A stretch of DNA of 64,000 nucleotides from the NCBI GenBank assembly GCA_020055645.1, contig JAECZT010000006.1, forward strand, positions 1,736,001 through 1,800,000, written 5' to 3'. The DNA comes from Tomocerus qinae (lineage: Eukaryota; Arthropoda; Collembola; Entomobryomorpha; Tomoceridae). Made by a program: the position numbers and the translations under genes. Each line of letters starts with the position of its first letter. The first letter of the stretch is position 1. Shown one piece after another: positions 30,762 through 44,010 of the stretch. The notes under the pieces were generated by a model that was given only the letters and a program-made list of their open reading frames with translations, ran no database searches and was not told where the DNA came from.

Positions 30762-33634
30762 GAGGTTGTACGAGGGGACCAAAAACATTTGTAATATAAC
30801 ATTTATAAAGACTAGACACTTGAAAAAAATCATTTTTTTGAGCTTGTACGAGGCGAAAAATAATTTTTGTAATATAACATTTATAAAGACTAGACACTTG
30901 AAAAAAATCATTTTTTTGAGCTTGTACGAGGCGAAAAATAATTTTTGTAGCATAACATTTATAAAGACTAGACACTTGAAAATTATCATTTTTTTGAGCT
31001 TGTACGAGGGGACTAATAACTTTTATAGCATAACATTTATAAAGACTAGACACTTGAAAAAAATCATTTTTTGAGCTTGTACGAGGCGACCAAAAACATT
31101 TGTAATATAACATTTATAAAGACTAGTCACATGAAAAAAATCATTTTTTTGAACTTGTACGAGGGGACTAATAATTTTTGTAATATAACATTTATAAAGA
31201 CTAGACACTTGAAAAAAATCATTTTTTTGAGCTTGTACGAGGCGAAAAATAATTTTTGTAATATAATATTTATAAAGACTAGACACTTGAAAAAAATCAT
31301 TTTTTTGAGCTTGTACGAGGCGAAAAATAATTTTTTTAATATAACATTTATAAAGACTAGACACTTGAAAAAAATCATTTTTTGAGCTTGTACGAGGGGA
31401 CCAAAAACATTTGTAATATAACATTTATAAAGACTAGACAGTTGAAAAAAATCATTTTTTTGAGCTTGTACGAGGCGAAAAATAATTTTTGTAATATAAC
31501 ATTTATAAAGACTAGACACATGAAAAAAATCATTTTTTTGAGCTTGTACGAGGCGAAAAATAATTTTTATAATATAACATTTATAAAGACTAGACACTTG
31601 AAAATTATCATTTTTTTGAGCTTGTACGAGGGGACTAATAATTTTTGTAGCATAACATTTATAAAGACTAGACACTTGAAAAAAATCATTTTTTGAGCTT
31701 GTACGAGGGGACCCAAAACATTTGTAATATAACATTTATAAAGACTAGACACTTGAAAAAATCATTTTTTTGAGCTTGTACGAGGCGAAAAATAATTTTT
31801 GTAATATAACATTTATAAAGACTAGACACTTGAAAAAAATCATTTTTTTGAGCTTGTACGAGGCGAAAAATAATTTTTGTAATATAACATTTATAAAGAC
31901 TAGACACTTGAAAAAAATCATTTTTTGAGCTTGTACGAGGGGACCAAAAACATTTGTAATATAACATTTATAAAGACTAGACACTTGAAAAAAATCATTT
32001 TTTTGAGCTTGTACGAGGCGAAATATAATTTTTGTAATATAACATTTATAAAGACTAGACACTTGAAAAAAATCATTTTTTGAGCTTGTACGTGGGGACC
32101 AAAAACATTTGTAATATAACATTTATAAAGACTAGACACTTGAAAAAAATCATTTTTTTGAACTTGCACGAGACGATAAATAATTTTTGTAATATAACAT
32201 TTATAAAGACTAGACACTTGAAAAAAATCATTTTTTTGAGCTTGTACGAGGCGAAAAATAATTTTTGTAATATAATATTTATAGACTAGACGCTTGAAAA
32301 AAATCATTTTTTGAGCTTGTACGAGGGGACCAAAAACATTTGTAATATAACATTTATAAAGACTAGACACTTGAAAAAAATCATTTTTTTGAGCTTGTAC
32401 GAGGCGAAAAATAATTTTTGTAATACAACATTTATAAAGACTAGACACTTGAAAAAAATCATTTTTTTTGAGCTTGTACGAGGGGACCAAAAACATTTGT
32501 AATATAACATTTATAAAGACTAGACACTTGAAAAAAATCATTTTTTTGAGCTTGTACGAGGCGAAAAATAATTTTTGTAATATAACATTTATAAAGACTA
32601 GACACATGAAAAAAATCATTTTTTTGAGCTTGTACGAGGCGAAAAATAATTTTTATAATATAACATTTATAAAGACTAGACACTTGAAAATTATCATTTT
32701 TTTGAGCTTGTACGAGGGGACTAATAATTTTTGTAGCATAACATTTATAAAGACTAGACACTTGAAAAAAATCATTTTTTGAGCTTGTACGAGGGGACCC
32801 AAAACATTTGTAATATAACATTTATAAAGACTAGACACTTGAAAAAAATCATTTTTTTGAGCTTGTACGAGGCGAAAAATAATTTTTGTAATATAACATT
32901 TATAAAGACTAGACACTTGAAAAAAATCATTTTTTTTGAGCTTGTACGAGGGGACCAAAAACATTTGTAATATAACATTTATAAAGACTAGACACTTGAA
33001 AAAATCATTTTTTTGAGCTTGTACGAGGCGAAAAATAATTTTTGTAATATAACATTTATAAAGACTAGACACTTGGAAAAAATCATTTTTTTGAGCTTGT
33101 ACGAGGGGACTAATAATTTTTGTAGCATAACATTTATAAAGACTAGACACTTGAAAAAATCATTTTTTTGAGCTTGTACGAGGCGAAAAATAATTTTTGT
33201 AATATAACATTTATAAAGACTAGACACTTGAAAATTATCATTTTTTGAGCTTGTACGAGGGGACTAATAATTTTTGTAGCATAACATTTATAAAGACTAG
33301 ACACTTGAAAAAAATCATTTTTTGAGCTTGTACGAGGGGACCCAAAACATTTGTAATATAACATTTATAAAGACTAGACACTTGAAAAAAATCATTTTTT
33401 GAGCTTGTACGAGGGGACCAAAAACATTTGTAATATAACATTTATAAAGACTAGACACTTGAAAAAAATCATTTTTTTGAGCTTGTACGAGGCGAAAAAT
33501 AATTTTTATAATATAACATTTATAAAGACTAGACACTTGGAAAAATTCATTTTTTTTGAGCTTGTACGAGGGGACTAATAATTTTTGTAGCATAACATTT
33601 ATAAAGACTAGACACTTGAAAAAAATCATTTTTT
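30762..33634. repeat. 2873-bp higher-order repeat (37 units), copy 2
   Basis: Markers at 30762 (gaggttgtacg), 31127 (tcacatg), 32082 (gtacgtgggg), 32160 (gaacttgcacgagacg) and about 32280 (tttatagactagacgc) match copy 1 at a nearly constant offset. The actaaacgc deletion unit of copies 1 and 3 (28399, 34146) is absent here. The equivalent unit near 31264 is full length, so copies have exchanged or mutated single units after duplication. Confidence 0.85.
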
Positions 33635-36040
33635 GAGGTTGTACGAGGGGACCAAAAACATTTGTAATATAACATTTATAAAGACTAGACACTTGAAAAA
33701 AATCATTTTTTTGAGCTTGTACGAGGCGAAAAATAATTTTTGTAATATAACATTTATAAAGACTAGACACTTGAAAAAAATCATTTTTTGAGCTTGTACG
33801 AGGCGAAAAATAATTTTTGTAGCATAACATTTATAAAGACTAGACACTTGAAAATTATCATTTTTTTTGAGCTTGTACGAGGGGACTAATAATTTTTGTA
33901 GCATAACATTTATAAAGACTAGACACTTGAAAAAAATCATTTTTTGAGCTTGTACGAGGCGACCAAAAACATTTGTAATATAACATTTATAAAGACTAGT
34001 CACATGAAAAAAATCATTTTTTTGAACTTGTACGAGGGGACTAATAATTTTTGTAATATAACATTTATAAAGACTAGACACTTGAAAAAAATCATTTTTT
34101 GAGCTTGTACGAGGCGAAAAATAATTTTTGTAATATAATATTTATAGACTAAACGCTTGAAAAAAATCATTTTTTTGAGCTTGTACGAGGCGAAAAATAA
34201 TTTTTTTAATATAACATTTATAAAGACTAGACACTTGAAAAAAATCATTTTTTGAGCTTGTACGAGGGGACCAAAAACATTTGTAATATAACATTTATAA
34301 AGACTAGACAGTTGAAAAAAATCATTTTTTTGAGCTTGTACGAGGCGAAAAATAATTTTTGTAATATAACATTTATAAAGACTAGACACATGAAAAAAAT
34401 CATTTTTTGAGCTTGTACGAGGCGAAAAATAATTTTTATAATATAACATTTATAAAGACTAGACACTTGAAAATTATCATTTTTTTGAGCTTGTACGAGG
34501 GGACTAATAATTTTTGTAGCATAACATTTATAAAGACTAGACACTTGAAAAAAATCATTTTTTTGAGCTTGTACGAGGGGACCCAAAACATTTGTAATAT
34601 AACATTTATAAAGACTAGACACTTGAAAAAAATCATTTTTTTGAGCTTGTACGAGGCGAAAAATAATTTTTGTAATATAACATTTATAAAGACTAGACAC
34701 TTGAAAAAAATCATTTTTTTGAGCTTGTACGAGGCGAAAAATAATTTTTGTAATATAACATTTATAAAGACTAGACACTTGAAAAAAATCATTTTTTGAG
34801 CTTGTACGAGGGGACCAAAAACATTTGTAATATAACATTTATAAAGACTAGACACTTGAAAAAAATCATTTTTTTGAGCTTGTACGAGGCGAAATATAAT
34901 TTTTGTAATATAACATTAATAAAGACTAGACACTTGAAAAAAATCATTTTTTTGAGCTTGTACGTGGGGACCAAAAACATTTGTAATATAACATTTATAA
35001 AGACTAGACACTTGAAAAAAATCATTTTTTTGAACTTGCACGAGACGATAAATAATTTTTGTAATATAACATTTATAAAGACTAGACACTTGAAAAAAAT
35101 CATTTTTTTGAGCTTGTACGAGGCGAAAAATAATTTTTGTAATATAATATTTATAGACTAGACGCTTGAAAAAAATCATTTTTTTGAGCTTGCACGAGAG
35201 GATAAATAATTTTTGTAATATAACATTTATAAAGACTAGACACTTGAAAAAAATCATTTTTTTGAGCTTGTACGAGGCGAAAAATAATTTTTGTAATACA
35301 ACATTTATAAAGACTAGACACTTGAAAAAAATCATTTTTTTTGAGCTTGTACGAGGGGACCAAAAACATTTGTAATATAACATTTATAAAGACTAGACAC
35401 TTGAAAAAAATCATTTTTTTGAGCTTGTACGAGGCGAAAAATAATTTTTATAATATAACATTTATAAAGACTAGACACTTGGAAAAAATCATTTTTTTGA
35501 GCTTGTACGAGGGGACTAATAATTTTTGTAGCATAACATTTATAAAGACTAGACACTTGAAAAAAATCATTTTTTTGAGCTTGTACGAGGCGAAAAATAA
35601 TTTTTGTAATATAACATTTATAAAGACTAGACACTTGAAAATTATCATTTTTTTGAGCTTGTACGAGGGGACTAATAATTTTTGTAGCATAACATTTATA
35701 AAGACTAGACACTTGAAAAAAATCATTTTTTGAGCTTGTACGAGGGGACCCAAAACATTTGTAATATAACATTTATAAAGACTAGACACTTGAAAAAAAT
35801 CATTTTTTGAGCTTGTACGAGGGGACCAAAAACATTTGTAATATAACATTTATAAAGACTAGACACTTGAAAAAAATCATTTTTTGAGCTTGTACGAGGC
35901 GAAAAATAATTTTTATAATATAACATTTATAAAGACTAGACACTTGGAAAAATTCATTTTTTTGAGCTTGTACGAGGGGACTAATAATTTTTGTAGCATA
36001 ACATTTATAAAGACTAGACACTTGAAAAAAATCATTTTTT
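33635..36040. repeat. Shortened third copy of the higher-order repeat (2406 bp)
   Basis: Markers at 33635, 34000, 34146, 34954, 35032 and about 35154 hold the spacing of copies 1 and 2 over the first half (start to gaacttgcacg is 1397 bp, against 1396 and 1398). The second half is 1009 bp instead of about 1477 bp, a loss of six whole units. A fourth block start follows at 36041, with tcacatg at 36406. Confidence 0.82.
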
Positions 36041-39000
36041 GAGGTTGTACGAGGGGACCAAAAACATTTGTAATATAACATTTATAAAGACTAGACACTT
36101 GAAAAAAATCATTTTTTTGAGCTTGTACGAGGCGAAAAATAATTTTTGTAATATAACATTTATAAAGACTAGACACTTGAAAAAAATCATTTTTTTGAGC
36201 TTGTACGAGGCGAAAAATAATTTTTGTAGCATAACATTTATAAAGACTAGACACTTGAAAATTATCATTTTTTTGAGCTTGTACGAGGGGACTAATAACT
36301 TTTATAGCATAACATTTATAAAGACTAGACACTTGAAAAAAATCATTTTTTGAGCTTGTACGAGGCGACCAAAAACATTTGTAATATAACATTTATAAAG
36401 ACTAGTCACATGAAAAAAATCATTTTTTTGAACTTGTACGAGGGGACTAATAATTTTTGTAATATAACATTTATAAAGACTAGACACTTGAAAAAAATCA
36501 TTTTTTTGAGCTTGTACGAGGCGAAAAATAATTTTTATAATTTAACATTTGTAAAGACTAGACACTTGGAAAAAATCATTTTTTTGAGCTTGTACGAGGC
36601 GAAAAATAATTTTTGTAATATAACATTTATAAAGACTAGACACTTGAAAAAAATCATTTTTTTGAGCTTGTACGAGGCGAAAAATAATTTTTGTAATATA
36701 ACATTTATAAAGACTAGACACTTGAAAATTATCATTTTTTTGAGCTTGTACGAGGGGACTAATAATTTTTGTAGCATAACATTTATAAAGACTAGACACT
36801 TGAAAAAAATCATTTTTTGAGCTTGTACGAGGGGACCCAAAACATTTGTAATATAACATTTATAAAGACTAGACACTTGAAAAAAATCATTTTTTGAGCT
36901 TGTACGAGGGGACCAAAAACATTTGTAATATAACATTTATAAAGACTAGACACTTGAAAAAAATCATTTTTTTTGAGCTTGTACGAGGCGAAAAATAATT
37001 TTTGTAATATAACATTTATAAAGACTAGACACTTGAAAAAAATCATTTTTTTGAGCTTGTACGAGGGGACTAATAATTTTTGTAGCATAACATTTATAAA
37101 GACTAGACACTTGAAAAAAATCATTTTTTGAGCTTGTACGAGGGGACCCAAAACATTTGTAATATAACATTTATAAAGACTAGACACTTGAAAAAAATCA
37201 TTTTTTTGAGCTTGTACGAGGGGACCCAAAACATTTGTAATATAACATTTATAAAGACTAGACACATGAAAAAAATCATTTTTTTGAGCTTGTACGAGGC
37301 GAAAAATAATTTTTATAATATAACATTTATAAAGACTAGACACTTGGAAAAAATCATTTTTTTGAGCTTGTACGAGGGGACTAATAATTTTTGTAGCATA
37401 ACATTTATAAAGACTAGACACTTGAAAAAAATCATTTTTTGAGCTTGTACGAGGCGAAAAATAATTTTTGTAATATAACATTAATAAAGACTAGACACTT
37501 GAAAAAAATCATTTTTTTTTGAGCTTGTACGAGGGGACTAATAATTTTTGTAGCATAACATTTATAAAGACTAGACACTTGAAAAAAATCATTTTTTGAG
37601 CTTGTACGAGGGGACCAAAAACATTTGTAATATAACATTTATAACGACTAGACACTTGAAAAAAATCATTTTTTTGAACTTGTACGAGGGGACTAATAAT
37701 TTTTGTAATATAACATTTATAAAGACTAGACACTTGAAAAAAATCATTTTTTTGAACTTGTACGAGAGGATAAGTAATTTTTGTAATATAACATTTATAA
37801 AGACTAGACACTTGAAAAAAATCATTTTTTTGAGCTTGTACGAGGCGAAAAATAATTTTTGTAATACAACATTTATAAAGACTAGACACTTGAAAAAAAT
37901 CATTTTTTTGAGCTTGTACGAGGCGAAAAATAATTTTTGTAATACAACATTTATAAAGACTAGACACTTGAAAAAAATCATTTTTTTGAGCTTGTACGAG
38001 GGGACCAAAAACATTTGTAATATAACATTTATAAAGACTAGACACATGAAAAAAATCATTTTTTTGAACTTGTACGAGGGGACTAATAATTTTTGTAATA
38101 TAACATTTATAAAGACTAGACACTTGAAAAACATCATTTTTTTGAGCTTGTACGAGGCGAAAAATAATTTTTATAATATAACATTTATAAAGACTAGACA
38201 CTTGAAAAAAATCATTTTTTTGAGCTTGTACGAGGCGAAAAATAATTTTTATAATATAACATTTATAAAGACTAGACACTTGGAAAAAATCATTTTTTTT
38301 GAGCTTGTACGAGGGGACTAATAATTTTTGTAGCATAACATTTATAAAGACTAGACACTTGAAAAAAATCATTTTTTTGAGCTTGTACGAGGCGAAAAAT
38401 AATTTTTGTAATATAATATTTATAGACTAGACGCTTGAAAAAAATCATTTTTTTGAGCTTGTACGAGGCGAAAAATAATTTTTATAATATAACATTTATA
38501 AAGACTAGACACTTGAAAAAAATCATTTTTTGAGCTTGTACGAGGGGACCAAAAACATTTGTAATATAACATTTATAAAGACTAGACAGTTGAAAAAAAT
38601 CATTTTTTTGAGCTTGTACGAGGCGAAAAATAATTTTTGTAATATAACATTTATAAAGACTAGACACATGAAAAAAATCATTTTTTTGAGCTTGTACGAG
38701 GCGAAAAATAATTTTTATAATATAACATTTATAAAGACTAGACACTTGAAAATTATCATTTTTTTGAGCTTGTACGAGGGGACTAATAATTTTTGTAGCA
38801 TAACATTTATAAAGACTAGACACTTGAAAAAAATCATTTTTTTGAGCTTGTACGAGGCGAAAAATAATTTTTGTAATATAACATTTATAAAGACTAGACA
38901 CTTGAAAAAAATCATTTTTTTGAGCTTGTACGAGGCGAAAAATAATTTTTGTAATATAACATTTATAAAGACTAGACACTTGAAAAAAATCATTTTTTTG

Positions 39001-39232
39001 AGCTTGTACGAGGCGAAAAATATATTTTGTAATATAACATTTATAAAGACTAGACACTTGAAAAAAATCATTTTTTGAGCTTGTACGAGGGGACCAAAAA
39101 CATTTGTAATATAACATTTATAAAGACTAGACACTTGAAAAAAATCATTTTTTTGAGCTTGTACGAGGCGAAATATAATTTTTGTAATATAACATTAATA
39201 AAGACTAGACACTTGAAAAAAATCATTTTTTT
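36041..39232. repeat. Satellite section, end of the gaggttgtacg blocks and a distant cassette copy
   Basis: No gene is seen. It opens with the last gaggttgtacg unit seen in the window (36041). At about 37560-38320 it carries the taacgactag/E/H/A/A/B/E cassette, with taacgact at 37642 and taagtaa at 37771. Both are exactly 29441 bp from their counterparts at 8201 and 8330. The longest T run I see in a unit (nine) is at 37512-37520. The 'tagacagttg' unit appears near 38585. Confidence 0.8.
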
Positions 39233-41868
39233 GAGCTTGTACGTGGGGACCAAAAACATTTGTAATATAACATTTATAAAGACTAGACACTTGAAAAAAA
39301 TCATTTTTTTGAACTTGCACGAGACGATAAATAATTTTTGTAATATAACATTTATAAAGACTAGACACTTGAAAAAAATCATTTTTTTGAGCTTGTACGA
39401 GGCGAAAAATAATTTTTGTAATATAATATTTATAGACTAGACGCTTGAAAAAAATCATTTTTTTGAGCTTGTACGAGGCGAAAAATAATTTTTGTAATAT
39501 AACATTTATAAAGACTAGACACTTGAAAAAAATCATTTTTTGAGCTTGTACGAGGGGACCAAAAACATTTGTAATATAACATTTATAAAGACTAGACACT
39601 TGAAAAAAATCATTTTTTTGAGCTTGTACGAGGCGAAAAATAATTTTTGTAATATAACATTTATAAAGACTTGACACTTGAAAAAAATCATTTTTTTGAG
39701 CTTGTACGAGGCGAAAAATAATTTTATAATATAACATTTATAAAGACTAGACACTTGAAAATTATCATTTTTTTGAGCTTGTACGAGGGGACTAATAATT
39801 TTTGTAGCATAACATTTATAAAGACTAGACACTTGAAAAAAATCATTTTTTTGAGCTTGTACGAGGCGAAAAATAATTTTTGTAATATAATATTTATAGA
39901 CTAGACGCTTGAAAAAAATCATTTTTTTGAGCTTGTATGAGGCGAAAAATAATTTTTGTAATATAACATTTATAAAGACTAGACACTTGAAAAAAATCAT
40001 TTTTTGAGCTTGTACGAGGGGACCAAAAACATTTGTAATATAACATTTATAAAGACTAGACAGTTGAAAAAAATCATTTTTTTGAGCTTGTACGAGGCGA
40101 AAAATAATTTTTGTAATATAACATTTATAAAGACTAGACACATGAAAAAAATCATTTTTTTGAGCTTGTACGAGGCGAAAAATAATTTTTATAATATAAC
40201 ATTTATAAAGACTAGACACTTGAAAATTATCATTTTTTTGAGCTTGTACGAAAGGACTAATAATTTTTGTAGCATAACATTTATAAAGACTAGACACTTG
40301 AAAAAAATCATTTTTTGAGCTTGTACGAGGGGACCCAAAACATTTGTAATATAACATTTATAAAGACTAGACACTTGAAAAAAATCATTTTTTTGAGCTT
40401 GTACGAGGCGAAAAATAATTTTTGTAATATAACATTTATAAAGACTAGACACTTGAAAAAAATCATTTTTTTGAGCTTGTACGAGGCGAAAAATAATTTT
40501 TGTAATATAACATTAATAAAGACTAGACACTTGAAAAAAATCATTTTTTTGAGCTTGTACGTGGGGACCAAAAACATTTGTAATATAACATTTATAAAGA
40601 CTAGACACTTGAAAAAAATCATTTTTTTGAACTTGCACGAGACGATAAATAATTTTTGTAATATAACATTTATAAAGACTAGACACTTGAAAAAAATCAT
40701 TTTTTTGAGCTTGTACGAGGCGAAAAATAATTTTTGTAATATAACATTTATAAAGACTAGACACTTGAAAAAAATCATTTTTTTAGCTTGTACGAGGCGA
40801 AAAATAATTTTTGTAATATAACATTTATAAAGACTTGACACTTGAAAAAAATAATTTTTTTGAGCTTGTACGAGGCGAAAAATAATTTTATAATATAACA
40901 TTTATAAAGACTAGACACTTGAAAATTATCATTTTTTTGAGCTTGTACGAGGGGACTAATAATTTTTGTAGCATAACATTTATAAAGACTAGACACTTGA
41001 AAAAAATCATTTTTTGAGCTTGTACGAGGCGAAAAATAATTTTTGTAATATAATATTTATAAAGACTAGACACTTGAAAAAAATCATTTTTTTGAGCTTG
41101 TACGAGGCGAAAAATAATTTTTGTAATATAACATTTATAAAGACTAGACACTTGAAAAAAATCATTTTTTGAGCTTGTACGAGGGGACCAAAAACATTTG
41201 TAATATAACATTTATAAAGACTAGACAGTTGAAAAAAATCATTTTTTTGAGCTTGTACGAGGCGAAAAATAATTTTTGTAATATAACATTTATAAAGACT
41301 AGACACATGAAAAAAATCATTTTTTTGAGCTTGTACGAGGCGAAAAATAATTTTTATAATATAACATTTATAAAGACTAGACACTTGAAAATTATCATTT
41401 TTTTGAGCTTGTACGAGGGGACTAATAATTTTTGTAGCATAACATTTATAAAGACTAGACACTTGAAAAAAATCATTTTTTGAGCTTGTACGAGGGGACC
41501 CAAAACATTTGTGATATAACATTTATAAAGACTAGACACTTGAAAAAAATCATTTTTTTGAGCTTGTACGAGGCGAAAAATAATTTTTGTAATATAACAT
41601 TTATAAAGACTAGACACTTGAAAAAAATCATTTTTTTGAGCTTGTACGAGGCGAAAAATAAATTTTGTAATATAACATTTATAAAGACTAGACACTTGAA
41701 AAAAATCATTTTTTGAGCTTGTACGAGGGGACCAAAAACATTTGTAATATAACATTTATAAAGACTAGACACTTGAAAAAAATCATTTTTTTGAGCTTGT
41801 ACGGGGGCACCCAAAACATTTGTAATATAACATTTATAAAGACTAGACACTAAAAAAATCATTTTTTT
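39233..41868. repeat. Two 1318-bp higher-order copies (17 units)
   Basis: G units (gtacgtgggg) start at 39233, 40551 and 41869, exactly 1318 bp apart each time. F units follow at 39311 and 40629, again 1318 bp apart. Inside, two private changes, ttgacacttg (39671, 40835) and a shortened T run giving attttata (39721, 40885), repeat at 1164 bp. The copies therefore also differ by a two-unit indel. No gene is present. Confidence 0.82.
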
Positions 41869-43839
41869 GAGCTTGTACGTGGGGACCAAAAACATTTGTA
41901 ATATAACATTTATAAAGACTAGACACTTGGAAAAAATCATTTTTTTTGAGCTTGTACGAGGGGACTAATAATTTTTGTAGCATAACATTTATAAAGACTA
42001 GACACTTGAAAAAAATCATTTTTTTGAGCTTGTACGAGGCGAAAAATAATTTTTGTAATATAACATTTATAAAGACTAGACACTTGAAAAAAATCATTTT
42101 TTTGAGCTTGTACGAGGCGAAAAATAATTTTTGTAATATAACATTAATAAAGACTAGACACTTGAAAAAGATCATTTTTTTGAGCTTGTACGAGGGGACT
42201 AATAATTTTTGTAGCATAACATTTATAAAGACTAGACACTTGAAAAAAATCATTTTTTTAAGCTTTTACGAGGCGAAAAATAATTTTTGTAATATAACAT
42301 TTATAAAGACTAGACACTTGAAAAAAATCATTTTTTTGAGCTTGTACGAGGCGAAAAATAATTTTTGTAATATAACATTAATAAAGACTAGACACTTGAA
42401 AAAAATCATTTTTTTGAGCTTGTACGAGGGGACCCAAAACATTTGTAATATAACATTTATAAAGACTAGACACTTTAAAAAAATCATTTTTTTGAGCTTG
42501 TACGTGGGGACCAAAAACATTTGTAATATAACATTTATAAAGACTAGACACTTGAAAAAAATCATTTTTTTGAACTTGCACGAGACGATAAATAATTTTT
42601 GTAATATAACATTTATAAAGACTAGACACTTGAAAAAAATCATTTTTTTGAGCTTGTACGAGGGGACCAAAAACATTTGTAATATAACATTTATAAAGAC
42701 TAGACACATGAAAAAAATCATTTTTTTGAGCTTGTACGAGGCGAAAAATAATTTTTATAATATAACATTTATAAAGACTAGGCACTTGAAAATTATCATT
42801 TTTTTGAGCTTGTACGAGGGGACTAATAATTTTTGTAGCATAACATTTATAAAGACTAGACACTTGAAAAAAATCATTTTTTGAGCTTGTACGAGGGGAC
42901 CAAAAACATTTGTAATATAACATTTATAAAGACTAGACACTTGAAAAAAATCATTTTTTTGAGCTTGTACGAGGCGAAAAATAATTTTTGTAATATAACA
43001 TTTATAAAGACTAGACACATGAAAAAAATCATTTTTTTGAGCTTGTAGGAGGCGAAAAATAATTTTTATAATATAACATTTATAAAGACTAGACACTTGA
43101 AAATTATCATTTTTTTGAGCTTGTACGAGGGGACTAATAATTTTTGTAGCATAACATTTATAAAGACTAGACACTTGAAAAAAATCATTTTTTGAGCTTG
43201 TACGAGGGGACCCAAAACATTTGTAATATAACATTTATAAAGACTAGACACTTGAAAAAAATCATTTTTTTGAGCTTGTACGAGGCGAAAAATAATTTTT
43301 GTAATATAACATTTATAAAGACTAGACACTTTAAAAAAATCATTTTTTTGAGCTTGTACGTGGGGACCAAAAACATTTGTAATATAACATTTATAAAGAC
43401 TAGACACTTGAAAAAAATCATTTTTTTGAACTTGCACGGGAGGATAAATAATTTTTGTAATATAACATTTATAACGACTAAACACTTGAAAAAAATCATT
43501 TTTTTGAGCTTGTACGAGGCGAAAAATAATTTTTGTAATACAACATTTATAAAGACTAGACACTTGAAAAAAATCATTTTTTTGAGCTTGTACGAAGGGA
43601 CCAAAAACATTTGTAATATAACATTTATAAAGACTAGACACTTGAAAAAAATCATTTTTTTGAGCTTGTACGAAGGGACCCAAAACATTTGTAATATAAC
43701 ATTTATAAAGACTAGACACTTTAAAAACATCATTTTTTTGAGCTTGTACGTGGGGACCAAAAACATTTGTAATATAACATTTATAAAGACTAGACACTTG
43801 AAAAAAATCATTTTTTTGAACTTGCACGAGAGGATAAAT
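41869..43839. repeat. Satellite flank left of the island, with extra private changes
   Basis: This is the last 2 kb of the left array. It is rich in G units (41869, 42494, 43350, 43740), three of them preceded by the cactttaaaaa variant. Substitutions seen once or rarely cluster here and just upstream: gggggcaccc near 41812, loss of ttg near 41851, gaaaaagatc near 42165, aagcttttacg near 42250, taggcac near 42780, gtaggagg near 43047, gcacgggagg near 43433, gaaggg near 43594. The array stops inside an H unit after gagaggataaat at 43839. Confidence 0.8.
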
Positions 43840-43988
43840 GAGGAGCCGTATAAAAGAACCTGGTATATCATAATGACCTCAAATAACAAATAAAAAATAA
43901 ATTATTTACTATAGCCACAATTTTAAAAATATATGCAGGGTGTCTAAAATGAAACATACCAGTACTCACATATCAGCGAATAATCACT
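43840..43988. other. AT-rich non-coding part of the island
   Basis: About 150 bp with no open frame of useful length. It includes a run of A and T with two AATAAA words on the plus strand (43889-43894 and 43896-43901). These are expected by chance in such DNA, and no gene lies upstream of them except satellite. I see nothing further that can be supported. Confidence 0.6.
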
Positions 43989-44010
43989 AGTTGTTTTTCA
44001 AAAAACAACT
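43989..44010. repeat. Perfect 10-bp inverted repeat with 2-bp spacer
   Basis: agttgttttt at 43989-43998 and aaaaacaact at 44001-44010 are reverse complements, separated by ca. The repeat covers the TGA (43998-44000, minus strand) that ends the island's minus-strand frame. It is not a bacterial terminator context. It could be a remnant of an element end, or chance in A/T-rich DNA. Confidence 0.7.

Larger units (their letters stand above)
1..43839. repeat. Left satellite array, 77-78 bp monomer, about 560 units
   Basis: This is an uninterrupted head-to-tail array in one orientation. Every unit opens with gagcttgtacgag or a one-base variant, continues through a variable 25-26 bp segment, and ends with the shared stretch acatttataaagac, tagacacttg, a run of seven A, TCA, and a run of T. 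Unit length is 78 bp with seven T and 77 bp with six T. Five, eight and nine T also occur, and some units carry a 3-bp deletion. G+C is about 24%. Types A, B, B', C and D are intermixed, with rarer E, F, G and H. Variants typical of this side are 'tagacagttg', 'acttggaaaa', 'gacccaaaac' and 'tttttataatat'. The array starts before the window. No gene is visible in it. Long open frames exist but come from the repeat itself. I do not recognise this as a named satellite family. Confidence 0.98.

Noticed and set aside
43889-43901. AATAAA words as polyadenylation signals
   Set aside because: They are on the opposite strand to the protein fragment and expected by chance in AT-rich DNA.
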